This document shows positions 9,378 to 19,728 of a stretch of DNA of 64,000 nt, in pieces. The position numbers were made by a program, and so were the translations under genes. The stretch comes from an uncultured Pseudomonadota bacterium. GTDB lineage: Bacteria > Pseudomonadota > Gammaproteobacteria > Methylococcales > Methylomonadaceae. The notes below the pieces were generated by a model that saw nothing but the letters and a program-made list of their open reading frames with translations, did not search any database and had not been told where the DNA came from. The stretch covers positions 1 through 64,000 of the forward strand of contig CAIXED010000041.1 of NCBI GenBank assembly GCA_903918375.1, read 5' to 3'. The stretch's first letter is position 1. The number at the start of each line of letters is the position of its first letter.

Positions 9378-9701
9378 ATGTCCGATTACCAGCCTGATAG
9401 AGATTTCGATGGCGATGTGGCTTTAAAAGAAGCCAAGCCAGAATTAAAACGCCCTGCTATGTATAAGGTGTTGTTGTTAAATGATGATTTCACTCCAATG
9501 GACTTTGTGGTGGAAATTCTGACCGACTTTTTCAATATGAGCGAAGAACGCGCTACCCAAGTGATGTTGCAAGTCCATACTCAAGGTATGGGTGTTTGTG
9601 GAACTTATACTAAAGATGTTGCCGAAACCAAGGTTTATATCGTTAACGATTATTCACGTGAACATCATCATCCGTTGATGTGCACTATGGAAGAAGCATG
9701 A
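9378..9701 (+). CDS. clpS: ATP-dependent Clp protease adaptor ClpS
   Basis: ClpS delivers N-degron proteins to ClpAP. The 107-residue protein has the core motifs: [20 protein letters not shown], which includes the residues that hold the N-terminal amino acid, and [20 protein letters not shown] near the end. I place the start at ATG 9378; a TTG at 9363 adds only five residues. clpA follows 10 bases after the stop, the standard clpS-clpA operon. Confidence 0.95.
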   Translation: MSDYQPDRDFDGDVALKEAKPELKRPAMYKVLLLNDDFTPMDFVVEILTDFFNMSEERATQVMLQVHTQGMGVCGTYTKDVAETKVYIVNDYSREHHHPLMCTMEEA

Positions 9702-9711
9702 GGAAACTAAT

Positions 9712-11988
9712 ATGTTAAGTAAAGAACTGGAAGTCACCTTAAATGCTGCTTTTTCGGGCGCTCATGCCAAGCGGCATGAATTTATTACCGTTGAACATTT
9801 ATTGCTGGCTTTGTTGGACAATGAAACCACGATTCCGATTTTGCTGGCCTGTGGCGGCAATATTAATGCTTTGCGTGCTGAATTAACGCGTTTCATCGAT
9901 GAAACTATGTCGCTAATTCCTGATGGTGTTCAGCGTGAAACTCAGCCGACACTCGGGTTTCAGCGAGTTTTGCAACGCGCGGTGTTCCATGTCCAATCTT
10001 CCGATAAAAAAGAAGTGATGGGGGCGAATTTATTTGTCGCTTTGTTCAGTGAACAAGAATCTCATGCGGTTTATTTATTGAATAAACAAGATATTACCCG
10101 TTTGGATGTGGTTAATTATTTAGCTCACGGTGTTTCAAAACTCGATCAACATGAGAAAGCAACTGATTCAGAAGGCGATGCTGACAAAGCGAGCAATGAT
10201 GCGACTGAATCACCACTAGAAAAATATGCGGTTAATCTTAATCAAGAAGCCTTGAAAGGCAATATTGATCCTTTAATTGGTCGTGATTTGGAAGTTGAGC
10301 GCACAATTCAGGTTTTATGCCGTCGCCGTAAAAATAATCCTTTATTAGTCGGTGAAGCAGGGGTGGGTAAAACTGCGATTGCTGAAGGTTTGGCTAAACG
10401 GATTGTTGAAGAACAAGTGCCGGATGTGTTGCTAGATAGCGTGATCTACTCCTTGGATATGGGGGCTTTGGTTTCTGGTACAAAATATCGTGGCGATTTT
10501 GAGAAACGCTTGAAAGGTTTGATCAACCAGCTAAAAAAACAGCCTGAGGCGATTTTATTTATTGATGAAATTCATACCATCATTGGTGCTGGTGCTTCGT
10601 CCGGTGGCGTGATGGATGCTTCTAATTTAATTAAGCCGGTGTTGTCATCGGGGCATTTGCGTTGCATTGGTTCTACTACTTATCAGGAATATCGCGGCAT
10701 TTTTGAAAAAGATCATGCCTTGGCGCGGCGTTTCCAGAAAATCGATGTGTTAGAGCCGTCAATTGAAGATACCGTGCAAATTCTTAAAGGCTTGAAAAGC
10801 CGTTTTGAAGAGCATCATGGGCTTAAATATACGGCAGAGGCTTTGCGTTTAGCGGTCGATTTGTCGGCGCGTTACATCACTGACCGCCATTTGCCTGATA
10901 AAGCAATTGATGTGATTGATGAAGCCGGGGCTCGGCAGCGTTTATTGACTGATGAACAACGCAAAGATGTGATTGATGTCGCAGAAATTGAAGATATTGT
11001 GGCAAAAATCGCTCGTGTGCCGGTGCAATCGGTATCGGCTTCTGATAAAGACAAATTAGCTAATCTTGAAAAGAACCTGAAAATGTTGGTGTTTGGTCAG
11101 GATGAAGCGATTGCTGAATTGGCGTCGGCGATTAAGTTGTCTCGCGCGGGTTTACGCGATAGCAGCAAAACCATTGGTTCATTTTTATTCGCTGGTCCAA
11201 CTGGGGTTGGTAAGACCGAAGTCACTAAACAATTGGCTAAAGTGCTGGGAATCGAGCTAATTCGTTTTGATATGTCGGAATATATGGAGCGACATACGGT
11301 TTCACGTTTGATTGGTGCGCCGCCAGGTTATGTTGGTTACGATCAAGGTGGCTTGTTAACTGAAGCCGTTACTAAACATCCTCATGCGGTGTTATTGCTG
11401 GACGAATTAGAAAAAGCCCATCCTGATGTGTTTAATTTGTTATTGCAGGTGATGGATCACGGCACCTTAACCGATAACAATGGTCGTAAAGCCGATTTTC
11501 GTAATGTGATTTTAATTATGACCACCAATGCCGGTGCTGAAGAAGGGGCGCGAAGTTCAATTGGTTTTACTGAACAGAATCACGCTACTGATAGTTTTAA
11601 AGCGCTGGAACGTAGTTTTTCACCGGAATTTAGAAATCGTTTGGATGCGATTTTGCAATTCAAACCGCTGGATATATCGGTGGTTGGTAGCGTGGTTGAT
11701 AAGTTTATTTTTGAGCTGGAAGCCTTGTTAGCAGACAAAAATGTCACGCTCAGCTTAGATGCAGGCGCTAGAAACTGGCTCGCTGTACGCGGCTATGATG
11801 CCAAAATGGGCGCAAGGCCAATGGCGCGTTTGATTCAGGAAAAAATCAAAAAACCGCTAGCAGAGGATTTATTGTTTGGCCGATTAGCCAATGGCGGTCA
11901 TGTACGCATTGAAGTTGAAAACGATGCTTTGGTGTTTGCGATAGAAAGCAAACAAATGACGGCGACGGAATTAAATCAAGTGGTCTAG
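9712..11988 (+). CDS. clpA: ClpA, ATPase subunit of the ClpAP protease
   Basis: This is an AAA+ unfoldase that feeds substrates to ClpP. The 758-residue protein has the double Clp N-domain (1-about 145), a first AAA+ module with Walker A GEAGVGKT at 214-221 and Walker [10 protein letters not shown], and a second module with GPTGVGKT and [20 protein letters not shown]. The ClpP-docking loop is visible as SIGF after the second Walker B. Length and motifs match ClpA rather than ClpB, as there is no coiled-coil middle domain. clpP is not nearby. Confidence 0.96.
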   Translation: MLSKELEVTLNAAFSGAHAKRHEFITVEHLLLALLDNETTIPILLACGGNINALRAELTRFIDETMSLIPDGVQRETQPTLGFQRVLQRAVFHVQSSDKKEVMGANLFVALFSEQESHAVYLLNKQDITRLDVVNYLAHGVSKLDQHEKATDSEGDADKASNDATESPLEKYAVNLNQEALKGNIDPLIGRDLEVERTIQVLCRRRKNNPLLVGEAGVGKTAIAEGLAKRIVEEQVPDVLLDSVIYSLDMGALVSGTKYRGDFEKRLKGLINQLKKQPEAILFIDEIHTIIGAGASSGGVMDASNLIKPVLSSGHLRCIGSTTYQEYRGIFEKDHALARRFQKIDVLEPSIEDTVQILKGLKSRFEEHHGLKYTAEALRLAVDLSARYITDRHLPDKAIDVIDEAGARQRLLTDEQRKDVIDVAEIEDIVAKIARVPVQSVSASDKDKLANLEKNLKMLVFGQDEAIAELASAIKLSRAGLRDSSKTIGSFLFAGPTGVGKTEVTKQLAKVLGIELIRFDMSEYMERHTVSRLIGAPPGYVGYDQGGLLTEAVTKHPHAVLLLDELEKAHPDVFNLLLQVMDHGTLTDNNGRKADFRNVILIMTTNAGAEEGARSSIGFTEQNHATDSFKALERSFSPEFRNRLDAILQFKPLDISVVGSVVDKFIFELEALLADKNVTLSLDAGARNWLAVRGYDAKMGARPMARLIQEKIKKPLAEDLLFGRLANGGHVRIEVENDALVFAIESKQMTATELNQVV

Positions 11989-12000
11989 CGGAGATTGGTA

Positions 12001-12036
12001 AACCGCTATCTCGTTTAAAAAACGGGATTAGCGGTT
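12001..12036. terminator. Imperfect hairpin between clpA and infA
   Basis: AACCGCTATCTCGTT (12001-12015) can pair imperfectly with AACGGGATTAGCGGTT (12021-12036) around an A-rich loop. It lies at the convergent ends of clpA and infA and overlaps the last infA codons, so it could serve both as a bidirectional terminator. Confidence 0.4.
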
Positions 12037-12246
12037 ACGGAAAGTGATGCGGCCTTTGGTTAAATCGTAAGGGGTCATTTCAACTCTTACTTTGTCGCCA
12101 GTTAAAATACGAATGTAATGTTTACGCATTTTGCCTGAAATGTGAGCGGTAACAACGTGTCCGTTTTCAAGTTCTACACGAAACATTGTATTAGGTAAGG
12201 TATCAATAACCTTGCCGTCCATTTCAATTTGATCTTCTTTTGCCAT
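12028..12246 (-). CDS. infA: Translation initiation factor IF-1
   Basis: This is a complete 72-residue S1-like OB-fold protein that binds the ribosomal A site during initiation. The [19 protein letters not shown] opening, [27 protein letters not shown] core and final KGRITFRNR are typical. It is next to clpA in opposite orientation, a common gammaproteobacterial neighbour pair. Confidence 0.97.
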   Translation of the reverse strand: MAKEDQIEMDGKVIDTLPNTMFRVELENGHVVTAHISGKMRKHYIRILTGDKVRVEMTPYDLTKGRITFRNR

Positions 12247-12398
12247 AATTAAGCTCTTAGGTTAAAACCGCCATCTTAACATGAATCATTCTGATGCTTA
12301 TAAAATTGTCTTGAATCAATCCGTAAATACGGACTAATACTCGCTATAAATGCTTTTGATTTTGAAGATAAAAACTGTTTAGCTAGCAATGTCTATGT

Positions 12399-12404
12399 GA
12401 TAAT
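12399..12404 (+). promoter_or_regulatory. recA: Candidate -10 element of the recA promoter
   Basis: GATAAT preceded by TGT (extended -10 type) lies 38 bases before the recA ATG at 12442, with a weak TGTTTA about 17 bases upstream. Transcription would begin near 12411, which rules out the upstream in-frame GTG at 12397 as the start. I found no good LexA box (CTGT-N8-ACAG) nearby. Confidence 0.4.
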
Positions 12405-12441
12405 GCTGGGTTTAACTGGCACAACAACGACAGGGATAAAA

Positions 12442-13494
12442 ATGGACGAAAATAAGAAAAAGGCGCTAGGTGCCGCATTAATGCAAATCGAAAAACAGTT
12501 CGGTAAAGGTTCTGTGATGCGAATGGGCGATGTGGCTGCGAATCGTGATATTGAAGTAGTTTCGACTGGTTCTTTGTCGTTGGATATTGCTTTAGGCTGT
12601 GGTGGTTTGCCACGCGGTCGAATTATTGAAATTTATGGCCCAGAGTCATCCGGTAAAACTACTTTGACTCTGCAAACCATTGCTCAGATGCAAAAACTAG
12701 GCGGTACAGCGGCTTTTGTTGATGCTGAACACGCTTTAGATCCGATTTATGCTGAAAAAATCGGTGTTAATATCAAAGACTTATTAGTTTCTCAGCCGGA
12801 TACTGGCGAACAAGCTTTAGAAATCACCGATATGTTGGTGCGTTCCGGTGCGGTTGATATTGTCGTTATCGACTCGGTTGCAGCCTTAACCCCTAAGGCC
12901 GAAATCGAAGGCGATATGGGTGACTCTCACATGGGTTTACAAGCGCGATTAATGTCGCAAGCCCTGCGTAAACTGACCGCAAATATCAAACGATCTAACA
13001 CCTTGGTTATCTTCATTAACCAATTGCGGATGAAAATCGGCGTGATGTTTGGAAGCCCTGAAACCACTACTGGCGGTAACGCGCTGAAATTTTATGCTTC
13101 TGTCCGTTTAGACATTCGTCGTGTTGGTTCTATCAAAAAAGGCGATGAAGTTGTCGGTAATGAAACTCGGGTAAAAGTCGTCAAAAACAAAGTAGCGCCA
13201 CCGTTTAAACAAGCTGATTTCGAAATTTTGTACGGCGAAGGGGTGTCATTCTTTGGTGAATTGGTGGATTTAGGTGTGATTCACGGCTTTGTTCAAAAAT
13301 CAGGTTCTTGGTACAGCTACGGCGATGAAAAAATCGGTCAAGGCAAAGACAATGCCAAACAATTTTTAAAAGACAATCCAGAAAAAGCCAAACAATTAGA
13401 AGCAGCGATCCGCGAAAAAGCCTTTGCTGGTCGTAATGCGGTGGTAGAAGTACACGAAGAAGATGACGACGGCGAATTTACAGACGTCGATTGA
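12442..13494 (+). CDS. recA: Recombinase RecA
   Basis: RecA is the DNA strand-exchange protein and SOS co-protease. From ATG 12442 ([20 protein letters not shown]) the protein has 350 residues, the normal size. Walker A GPESSGKT is at about 66-73, Walker B is within [14 protein letters not shown], and loop L2 is in [22 protein letters not shown]. The acidic C-terminal tail [10 protein letters not shown] is present; in this class it tunes DNA binding. recX starts inside the last codons, so the two are translationally linked. Confidence 0.98.
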   Translation: MDENKKKALGAALMQIEKQFGKGSVMRMGDVAANRDIEVVSTGSLSLDIALGCGGLPRGRIIEIYGPESSGKTTLTLQTIAQMQKLGGTAAFVDAEHALDPIYAEKIGVNIKDLLVSQPDTGEQALEITDMLVRSGAVDIVVIDSVAALTPKAEIEGDMGDSHMGLQARLMSQALRKLTANIKRSNTLVIFINQLRMKIGVMFGSPETTTGGNALKFYASVRLDIRRVGSIKKGDEVVGNETRVKVVKNKVAPPFKQADFEILYGEGVSFFGELVDLGVIHGFVQKSGSWYSYGDEKIGQGKDNAKQFLKDNPEKAKQLEAAIREKAFAGRNAVVEVHEEDDDGEFTDVD

Positions 13495-13948
13495 ACTTAA
13501 ACAAAGCATCCAACAAATTTGTCTGCGCCTGCTGGCAATGCGTGAGCATAGCCAGCGGGAGTTAATCGATAAATTAGCGTTGAGAGGCTATAGTCGAGCT
13601 GATGTTGAGCCGATTATTGCCGAATTTGCTGAGCAAGGTTGGCAAGACAATCAGCGATTTGCTGAATGTTATGCCAGACAACGGATGATTAAAGGCTACG
13701 GCCCAGTGCGAATTCGCTATGAATTACAACAGCGCGGCATAACTGAGGTTGATTTAGAGCAATTGGCTGAAGACAATGTTGGCGGCTGGATAAATTCCTT
13801 GCTACAAATTTATGAAAATAAATTTGATCAACAGCCTAAATTGACTAGGGCGGAATGGCTTAAACGCAGTCGCTTTTTACAGCAACGTGGTTTTAGTCAT
13901 GACATGATTAAACAAATGTGTGCCGAATTAAAAATTAAAATAGCTTAG
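13463..13948 (+). CDS. recX: Regulatory protein RecX
   Basis: RecX caps RecA filaments and limits recombinase activity. The 161-residue protein shows RecX helical repeats: [44 protein letters not shown] in the first half and [29 protein letters not shown] in the second. The ATG at 13463 overlaps the recA end by 32 bases in another frame; the next ATG, in LLAMREHS, would cut the first helix, so I keep the long form. The overlap implies that recX translation depends on ribosomes leaving recA. Confidence 0.9.
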   Translation: MTTANLQTSIELKQSIQQICLRLLAMREHSQRELIDKLALRGYSRADVEPIIAEFAEQGWQDNQRFAECYARQRMIKGYGPVRIRYELQQRGITEVDLEQLAEDNVGGWINSLLQIYENKFDQQPKLTRAEWLKRSRFLQQRGFSHDMIKQMCAELKIKIA

Positions 13949-14008
13949 ATCAGTTAATTAAGCTGATCTATCAAATGATTTAAAGTAAAACTAATCGAAG
14001 TAACCATC

Positions 14009-16618
14009 ATGAAAAAAATGACCAGCGCCGAATTGCGTACCGCCTTTTTGGAATTCTTTCGCCAACATGGCCATGCGGTGCAGCCTTCTAGCTCACTGAT
14101 TCCCGGTAATGACCCAACCTTGCTATTTACCAATGCTGGTATGGTGCAATTTAAGGATGTGTTTTTAGGTCGGGAAAAACTTGATTTTACTCGCGCCACG
14201 ACTAGCCAACGCTGCGTGCGTGCTGGCGGTAAGCATAATGATTTAGAAAATGTCGGTTATACCGCGCGTCACCATACCTTTTTTGAAATGTTGGGTAATT
14301 TTAGTTTTGGTGATTATTTCAAACGTGATGCGATTCATTTTGCTTGGGATTTCTTGACCAAAGAATTAGGCATTCCTGCCGAAAGATTATGGGTCACGGT
14401 ATTTGATGAAGACTCAGAAGCTGAAGCGATTTGGTTGGAAGATGTGAAAATCAATCCGCATCGTTTTTCCAGAATTGGCGCGAAAGACAATTTTTGGTCA
14501 ATGGGCGATGTCGGTCCTTGCGGTCCTTGTACTGAAATTTTCTACGATCACGGTGAACATGTTGCCGGTGGTCCTCCAGGTAGTCCAGATGAAGACGGCG
14601 ACCGTTATATCGAGGTCTGGAACTTAGTGTTCATGCAATACGACCGCGATAAAGATGGCAATTTAACCCCATTACCTGCGCCATCAGTGGATACCGGTAT
14701 GGGTTTAGAGCGAATCGCTGCGGTTTTACAAGGTGTTCATAGCAACTACGAAATCGATTTATTCCAAAACTTGCTCAAAGTCGCTTCGCAATTAGCCAAC
14801 AATACTGAATTAAGTAATAGTTCGTTACGGGTAATTGCCGATCACATTCGTTCTTGCGCGTTTTTGATTACTGATGGTGTTTTGCCGTCAAATGAAGGTC
14901 GTGGCTATGTGCTACGCCGCATTATTCGTCGCGCAATTCGTCATGGATACCGCTTAGGGATTCAAGAAACCTTCTTCTATAAATTAGTAGCGCCTTTAGT
15001 CGCTGAGATGGGCGGGGCTTATCCTGAATTAGCAAAAGCTCAAGAGCAAGTTGAGCGCGTGTTGAAAAAAGAAGAAGAACGTTTTGCCGAAACTTTAGGC
15101 CAAGGCATGAAAATCCTCGAAGCTTGCGTGGCTAAGCTGGATGGTCATGTGATTCCTGGCGATGTCGTGTTCTTGCTTTACGATACTTATGGTTTCCCTG
15201 TCGATTTAACCGCTGATTTTGCCCGTGAAAACAATTTGACCGTTGATCATGCTGGTTTTGAAATCGAAATGACTGCCCAACGTGATCGCGCTCGCGCTGG
15301 TGGCAGTTTTGCTGCTGATTACGATCAAGATATCCGCCATGACAGCATTACCGAATTCACTGGTTATCACAGCTTGGATGGTTCGGTACAAATCCTTGGA
15401 TTGTTCAAAAAAGGCCAAGCGGTTGATGCTTTAGAGGCCGGTGATGAAGGGGTTTTGATTCTCGATCAAACGCCTTTTTACGCTGAATCGGGTGGTCAAG
15501 TAGGTGATACGGGTTTAATCGAAGTCGATGGCGCTGTATTTGAAGTGCATGACACCCAAAAACAGGGCGGTCAATTGTTCTTACACAAAGGTAAGGTGTT
15601 ACAAGGGACAATTAGCCAAGGTCAAGCTTGCGAAGTCAGTGTCAATGCTGATTTGCGTAAAGCCACCGAGCGTAACCACTCGGCAACCCATTTATTACAC
15701 GCGGCATTACGCCAAGTTTTAGGTGATCACGTTGCCCAAAAAGGTTCGCAAGTCAACGCGGAGCGTTTGCGTTTTGACTTCTCGCATTTTGAGCCTATGA
15801 CTGCCGAAGAATTGGCACAAATTGAGCATATCGTTAACCAGCAAATCCGCGCCAATAATGCCGTTGCTGCGAATGTAATGGCGAAAGATGATGCGGTAAA
15901 AGCCGGTGCGATGGCTTTGTTCGGTGAAAAATACGGTGACGAGGTTCGCGTTCTAACCATTGGTGATTTTTCGACTGAATTATGCGGCGGTACTCACGTT
16001 GATAGAGCGGGTGACATTGGTTTATTCAAAATTGTCGCTGAAACCGGCGTCGCTGCAGGTGTAAGACGTTTGGAAGCGGTAACTGGCGAAGGTGCATTGC
16101 AATGGGTTGAGCAGCGTGAGAAAGCCTTATTAGCAATCGCGGGATTATTAAAAAGTGCACCGGATAAAACCGCTGATAAAGTTCAGCAATTACTGGAAAA
16201 AACTCGCGGTTTAGAAAAAGAACTGGAAAAACTGAAATCGAAATTGGCCAGTTCTGCAGGTGATGAATTAACCAGTCAAGCAGTCGATATTAACGGCGTC
16301 AAAGTATTGGCGGTTAAATTAGATGACGTTGATCCTAAAGCTTTGCGTGATTTGGCTGACCAGCTGAAAAACAAATTAGGTAGCGCGGCTTTGGTTTTGG
16401 CGGCAGTGAGTGGTGATAAAGTCAGTTTAATTGCCAGCGTTTCCAAAGATGCTATGGATAAAGTGAAAGCCGGTGATTTGGTTAATTTTGTAGCCTTACA
16501 AGTCGGTGGCAAAGGCGGTGGGCGTCCAGATATGGCACAAGCAGGTGGTAATGATGCTTCTGGCTTGGTGGCAGCGTTACAGCAAGTGCCAGCTTGGGTG
16601 CAAGAACGTTTAAGTTAA
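14009..16618 (+). CDS. alaS: Alanine--tRNA ligase
   Basis: This enzyme charges tRNA-Ala and edits Ser/Gly mischarging. The 869-residue protein has the class II catalytic domain ([49 protein letters not shown]), the editing domain zinc site ([11 protein letters not shown] near 560, and CGGTH near 665), and a C-Ala region ending [15 protein letters not shown]. All key motifs are intact. The recA-recX-alaS order is typical of gammaproteobacteria. The start could also be the ATG three codons later. Confidence 0.97.
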   Translation: MKKMTSAELRTAFLEFFRQHGHAVQPSSSLIPGNDPTLLFTNAGMVQFKDVFLGREKLDFTRATTSQRCVRAGGKHNDLENVGYTARHHTFFEMLGNFSFGDYFKRDAIHFAWDFLTKELGIPAERLWVTVFDEDSEAEAIWLEDVKINPHRFSRIGAKDNFWSMGDVGPCGPCTEIFYDHGEHVAGGPPGSPDEDGDRYIEVWNLVFMQYDRDKDGNLTPLPAPSVDTGMGLERIAAVLQGVHSNYEIDLFQNLLKVASQLANNTELSNSSLRVIADHIRSCAFLITDGVLPSNEGRGYVLRRIIRRAIRHGYRLGIQETFFYKLVAPLVAEMGGAYPELAKAQEQVERVLKKEEERFAETLGQGMKILEACVAKLDGHVIPGDVVFLLYDTYGFPVDLTADFARENNLTVDHAGFEIEMTAQRDRARAGGSFAADYDQDIRHDSITEFTGYHSLDGSVQILGLFKKGQAVDALEAGDEGVLILDQTPFYAESGGQVGDTGLIEVDGAVFEVHDTQKQGGQLFLHKGKVLQGTISQGQACEVSVNADLRKATERNHSATHLLHAALRQVLGDHVAQKGSQVNAERLRFDFSHFEPMTAEELAQIEHIVNQQIRANNAVAANVMAKDDAVKAGAMALFGEKYGDEVRVLTIGDFSTELCGGTHVDRAGDIGLFKIVAETGVAAGVRRLEAVTGEGALQWVEQREKALLAIAGLLKSAPDKTADKVQQLLEKTRGLEKELEKLKSKLASSAGDELTSQAVDINGVKVLAVKLDDVDPKALRDLADQLKNKLGSAALVLAAVSGDKVSLIASVSKDAMDKVKAGDLVNFVALQVGGKGGGRPDMAQAGGNDASGLVAALQQVPAWVQERLS

Positions 16619-16624
16619 AAAATG

Positions 16625-16676
16625 CTTAGCTAAAATGTATGGAAGCGATTTTCTGTATTAGCTAAGTTGTTGTTTT
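16625..16676 (+). terminator. Possible terminator after alaS
   Basis: CTTAGCTAA (16625-16633) and TTAGCTAAG (16658-16666) are perfectly complementary and a T-rich tract ends near 16678. The 24-base loop makes this a weak call. Confidence 0.4.
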
Positions 16677-16870
16677 TTATGCAGGAGTGGGCGCTCGTCC
16701 ACTCTTTCAAATAGTATATTTCAATCCGTTTAACTGGTATGCAATTTGTGTTTTTCCATCGAAAATCACCGATGAATAACTAGCTAATCAAAAAAATTAT
16801 TATATTAAGTGTTTATTTTGAATATATATGGTGCTAGAATTTAAGCACACTTTTTAATAGCGAGGCATAT

Positions 16871-17185
16871 ATGACTGACTTAAATCAACTTTCTGAAACT
16901 GAATTGCAATCTTTGTTGGAAAATGCAGGTAAAGCTTTAAAAGAAAGACAATACAGCAAACGTAAAGAAGTTATTGCTCAAATAAAAGATTTGGCTGCTT
17001 CAATTGGCGTTAATGTTGAAATTCAAGAAACTGGTAAAAAATTAGATAGAAGATCTGCAGCTGTTCCTGCTAGATACCGTAATCCTAATGATTCAACACA
17101 AACTTGGACTGGTCGTGGTTTAAAACCAAAATGGATGCAAGCATTAATTGCTGCTGGCCATAGCCCAAGCGAATTCGAGATTTAA
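16871..17185 (+). CDS. H-NS family nucleoid-associated protein
   Basis: The 104-residue protein has an N-terminal helical oligomerisation part (ETELQSLLENAGKALKERQYSKRKEVIAQIKDLAAS) and a C-terminal DNA-binding domain with the H-NS signature in DSTQTWTGRGLKPKWMQALIAAG, including the AT-hook-like TGRGLKP. Such proteins bind AT-rich DNA and often silence acquired genes. It has a good ribosome binding site (GAGG), its own AT-rich upstream region and its own terminator, so it is probably a single transcription unit between alaS and lysC. Its codons include AGA and ATA more than the neighbours, consistent with later arrival at this spot. Confidence 0.85.
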   Translation: MTDLNQLSETELQSLLENAGKALKERQYSKRKEVIAQIKDLAASIGVNVEIQETGKKLDRRSAAVPARYRNPNDSTQTWTGRGLKPKWMQALIAAGHSPSEFEI

Positions 17186-17253
17186 TAATTAAAAGCTTTT
17201 AAGTTGGCTTCTTGTTTTATTGATACTTGATGCTGATTTCTTAAGTAAAATCG

Positions 17254-17286
17254 AAACTAACTCCTTATGTTTAAGGGGTTAGTTTT
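17254..17286 (+). terminator. Rho-independent terminator after the H-NS-like gene
   Basis: AAACTAACTCCTTA (17254-17267) pairs with TAAGGGGTTAGTTT (17272-17285), with one T-G wobble and a TGTT loop; the stem runs into TTTT. It ends the H-NS-like unit upstream of lysC. Confidence 0.7.
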
Positions 17287-17416
17287 AATCAAATCTGTAA
17301 AATTCAGTTAATCCTGTATTAACACGGGATAGGTTCAGCTGACATTATTCCCCAATTGATTAATTAGCCGCAAAGCGCGGGTATTTAATAAGCCTAAACA
17401 GCCTAAGGTTAATAAA

Positions 17417-18634
17417 ATGGCATTGTACGTTTATAAATTTGGTGGCACTTCGGTCGGCACAGTCGAGCGAATTAAAGCGGTCGCTGATAAAGTCAAAAAA
17501 GCTCGCGATGCGGGTGATCAAATTGTGGTGGTGGTTTCCGCGATGAGCGGCGAAACTAATCGCTTAGTTGCATTAGCTAAAGACATGCAAACCCAGCCCA
17601 CTGAGCGTGAAATGGACGTATTGCTGTCTACTGGCGAGCAAGTCACCATAGCACTGTTATCAATGGCGTTACACAATCTAGGTTGCGAAGCCAGTTCTTA
17701 TACCGGCTCACAAGTTAAAATTCTCACCGACAGTAGCCACACCAAAGCCAGAATCCGCGAGATTGAAGACGCTAAAATTCGCGCTGATTTAGACGCTGGC
17801 AAAGTGGTAGTGGTCGCAGGTTTCCAAGGGGTTGATGAAGACGGCAATATCACCACTTTAGGGCGTGGTGGTTCAGATACTACCGGTGTCGCCTTAGCAG
17901 CCGCTTTAAAGGCTGATGAGTGCCATATTTACACCGATGTTGATGGTGTCTACACCACCGATCCACGCGTAGTACCTAAAGCCCGTCGATTAGATAAAAT
18001 CACTTTTGAAGAAATGCTGGAAATGGCAAGTTTAGGTTCAAAAGTATTGCAGATTCGTTCGGTTGAATTTGCTGGAAAATATAATGTTGCGTTACGGGTT
18101 TTGTCTTCGTTTGCAGAAGGCAACGGTACCCTTATTACCTACGAGGAATCAGAAATGGAAAGAGCGTTAATTTCGGGCATTGCATTTAACCGTGATGAGG
18201 CAAAATTGACTCTCGCTGGTGTGCCTGATTTACCTGGCGTAGCTTCAAAAATATTAGGTCCAGTTGCGGCTGAAAATATTGAAGTCGATATGATCGTGCA
18301 AAATGTAGGTGCAAATGGCACTACCGATTTTACATTTACGGTGAATCGTAATGATTATATCCGCGCTAAAAATGTTTTAGAAGGTTTGCGTACTGAATTA
18401 GGTGCACAAATAGTTAGCGGCGACGACAGTATTGTTAAAGTTTCAATCGTTGGTGTGGGTATGCGTTCACATGCTGGTATTGCCAGTACAATGTTTAAGG
18501 TATTAGCCGACGAAGGGATTAATATTCAAATGATCTCTACTTCAGAAATTAAAATTTCTGTGGTTATTGCTGAGAAATATTTAGAACTTGCAGTTAGAGC
18601 ATTGCACACTGCTTTTGGTTTAGATCAAGCTTAA
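17417..18634 (+). CDS. lysC: Aspartate kinase, monofunctional with two ACT domains
   Basis: This enzyme phosphorylates aspartate, the first step to lysine, threonine, methionine and diaminopimelate. The 405-residue protein has the kinase opening [11 protein letters not shown]-like motif (here [16 protein letters not shown]), the catalytic region [21 protein letters not shown], and a regulatory part with two ACT domains ([28 protein letters not shown] and [40 protein letters not shown]). This is the size and layout of the feedback-regulated Pseudomonas/Bacillus-type enzyme. csrA, which follows lysC in many gammaproteobacteria, is missing here. Confidence 0.95.
   Translation: MALYVYKFGGTSVGTVERIKAVADKVKKARDAGDQIVVVVSAMSGETNRLVALAKDMQTQPTEREMDVLLSTGEQVTIALLSMALHNLGCEASSYTGSQVKILTDSSHTKARIREIEDAKIRADLDAGKVVVVAGFQGVDEDGNITTLGRGGSDTTGVALAAALKADECHIYTDVDGVYTTDPRVVPKARRLDKITFEEMLEMASLGSKVLQIRSVEFAGKYNVALRVLSSFAEGNGTLITYEESEMERALISGIAFNRDEAKLTLAGVPDLPGVASKILGPVAAENIEVDMIVQNVGANGTTDFTFTVNRNDYIRAKNVLEGLRTELGAQIVSGDDSIVKVSIVGVGMRSHAGIASTMFKVLADEGINIQMISTSEIKISVVIAEKYLELAVRALHTAFGLDQA
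18155..18634 (+). CDS. lysC: Probable aspartokinase beta subunit from an internal lysC start
   Basis: Inside lysC an in-frame ATG at 18155 is preceded by GAGGA at 18143-18147, seven bases before the ATG, a better ribosome binding site than that of lysC itself. The product would be 159 residues, beginning [18 protein letters not shown], and would contain only the two ACT domains. In Bacillus subtilis and Corynebacterium glutamicum the beta subunit of alpha2-beta2 aspartokinases starts from an internal site at the corresponding point. The sequence evidence is the start and its spacing; use of the site is inferred. Confidence 0.55.
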   Translation: MERALISGIAFNRDEAKLTLAGVPDLPGVASKILGPVAAENIEVDMIVQNVGANGTTDFTFTVNRNDYIRAKNVLEGLRTELGAQIVSGDDSIVKVSIVGVGMRSHAGIASTMFKVLADEGINIQMISTSEIKISVVIAEKYLELAVRALHTAFGLDQA

Positions 18635-18650
18635 TTGTTTAAAGATGGCG

Positions 18651-18694
18651 TATAAAATGCTTTTTTCTAACAAAAGCGACTAAAGCATTTTATA
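18651..18694. terminator. Bidirectional hairpin between lysC and gluQ
   Basis: TATAAAATGCTTT (18651-18663) and AAAGCATTTTATA (18682-18694) form a perfect 13-base-pair stem with an 18-base loop. It lies between the convergent lysC and gluQ ends and could terminate from both sides. Confidence 0.5.
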
Positions 18695-18829
18695 TTTGCC
18701 TGACAATCAAGCCACTAGATTTAGTAAAGATTTTGCTTTATTTGCAAAGCACTAATTACTGAGTTTTTTATACACCGCCAATTTAAGATGCAGCGTAATA
18801 GGCAATCTATTTAAGCTAAGTTGATGAGT

Positions 18830-19726
18830 CTATTGATAATCATGGTTCATCTGCATCGAATTTATTGACCGTAAGCTTTGTGATTGCCAGTGGTCAATTG
18901 CCCATTCCAGAATGTCTTTGATAGTAGCGGTCGCTAAATTTTGTGGGGGATTTTGTTTTAATAAAACCAATAACCGCCATAAAGTTTGTGAACGATTACT
19001 ATCGTCAACCGCTTGTGCAAACGTCTGTTTGCTAAGTTTTTGGCCTTGTTGATCAACTAAAACCGGTACGTGCATATAGCTCGGTAGTTGATAGTCTAAT
19101 AACTGATGTAGATAGGCTTGTTTTGGGGTTGAATCGAGTAAATCGTAACCTCTAACCACATGATTAACGCCTTGCTGGTGATCATCAATCACTACCGCCA
19201 GTTGATAAGCAATGATGCCGTCTTTGCGTTGAATAATGAAATCACCGTGTTGCTTTGCCATGTTTTCGCTAATTTGACCTTGCAAATAGTCGTGAAAAAC
19301 TAAGTGTTGATCAAAGGTTTTAATTCGCAACGCGTAATCTAGGCTGCTGACGGGCGGTTGTTGGCGGCAAAAGCCGGGATAGATGACTGGGTTGTCAGCT
19401 AGTTGTTTTCGGCTACAGTGGCAGTGATAGAGGCTTTGTTGTTGCTGTAACTGCTCGATGGCAGCTAAATAATCGTCAATATGTTGGCTTTGATAGTAAA
19501 TTTCCCCATCCCAATCCAGTTCAAAACCTTCCAAACAGCGCAAGATGGCGTCGCTGGCTCCTTTAACCACACGCGGCGTATCTAGGTCGTCAATTCTTAA
19601 TAACCATTGACCTTGTTGTTTTCGAGCGTCGAGGAAACTAGCAAGCGCAGTGTAAAGTGAGCCTAAGTGAAGCGGGCCGGTAGGCGAGGGCGCGAACCGG
19701 CCAATATAAGGAGCTGAAGTAGACAG
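18830..19726 (-). CDS. gluQ: Glutamyl-Q tRNA(Asp) synthetase with a non-canonical start codon
   Basis: GluQ attaches glutamate to queuosine in tRNA-Asp. Reading upstream of the first GTG (19570), the frame stays open and encodes the essential catalytic start of the family: YIGRFAPSPTGPLHLGSLYT and LRIDDLDTPR. The family Cys motif CHCSRKQL and the KLSKQ signature are also present. This frame has no ATG, GTG or TTG between an upstream stop and the catalytic motif. The choices are CTG at 19726 (298 residues; AGG six bases upstream) or ATT at 19729, which overlaps the dksA stop codon by one base. Either gives the usual family length. Tight coupling to dksA is likely; a sequencing error cannot be excluded. 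queG elsewhere in the window makes the queuosine substrate. Confidence 0.85.
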   Translation of the reverse strand: MSTSAPYIGRFAPSPTGPLHLGSLYTALASFLDARKQQGQWLLRIDDLDTPRVVKGASDAILRCLEGFELDWDGEIYYQSQHIDDYLAAIEQLQQQQSLYHCHCSRKQLADNPVIYPGFCRQQPPVSSLDYALRIKTFDQHLVFHDYLQGQISENMAKQHGDFIIQRKDGIIAYQLAVVIDDHQQGVNHVVRGYDLLDSTPKQAYLHQLLDYQLPSYMHVPVLVDQQGQKLSKQTFAQAVDDSNRSQTLWRLLVLLKQNPPQNLATATIKDILEWAIDHWQSQSLRSINSMQMNHDYQ

Positions 19727-19728
19727 AA

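Noticed and set aside
12247-12441. LexA (SOS) box in front of recA
   Set aside because: CTG and CAG triplets occur (for instance around 12416-12433), but the spacing is 12 bases, not the 10 of CTG-N10-CAG, and no CTGT-N8-ACAG was found.
17187-17416. Lysine riboswitch before lysC
   Set aside because: The gap is mostly the terminator of the upstream gene and an AT-rich leader; no L-box-like conserved elements were recognised.
18830-19570. gluQ beginning at GTG 19570
   Set aside because: This would remove the catalytic HIGH-like motif, which is encoded intact upstream in the same frame.
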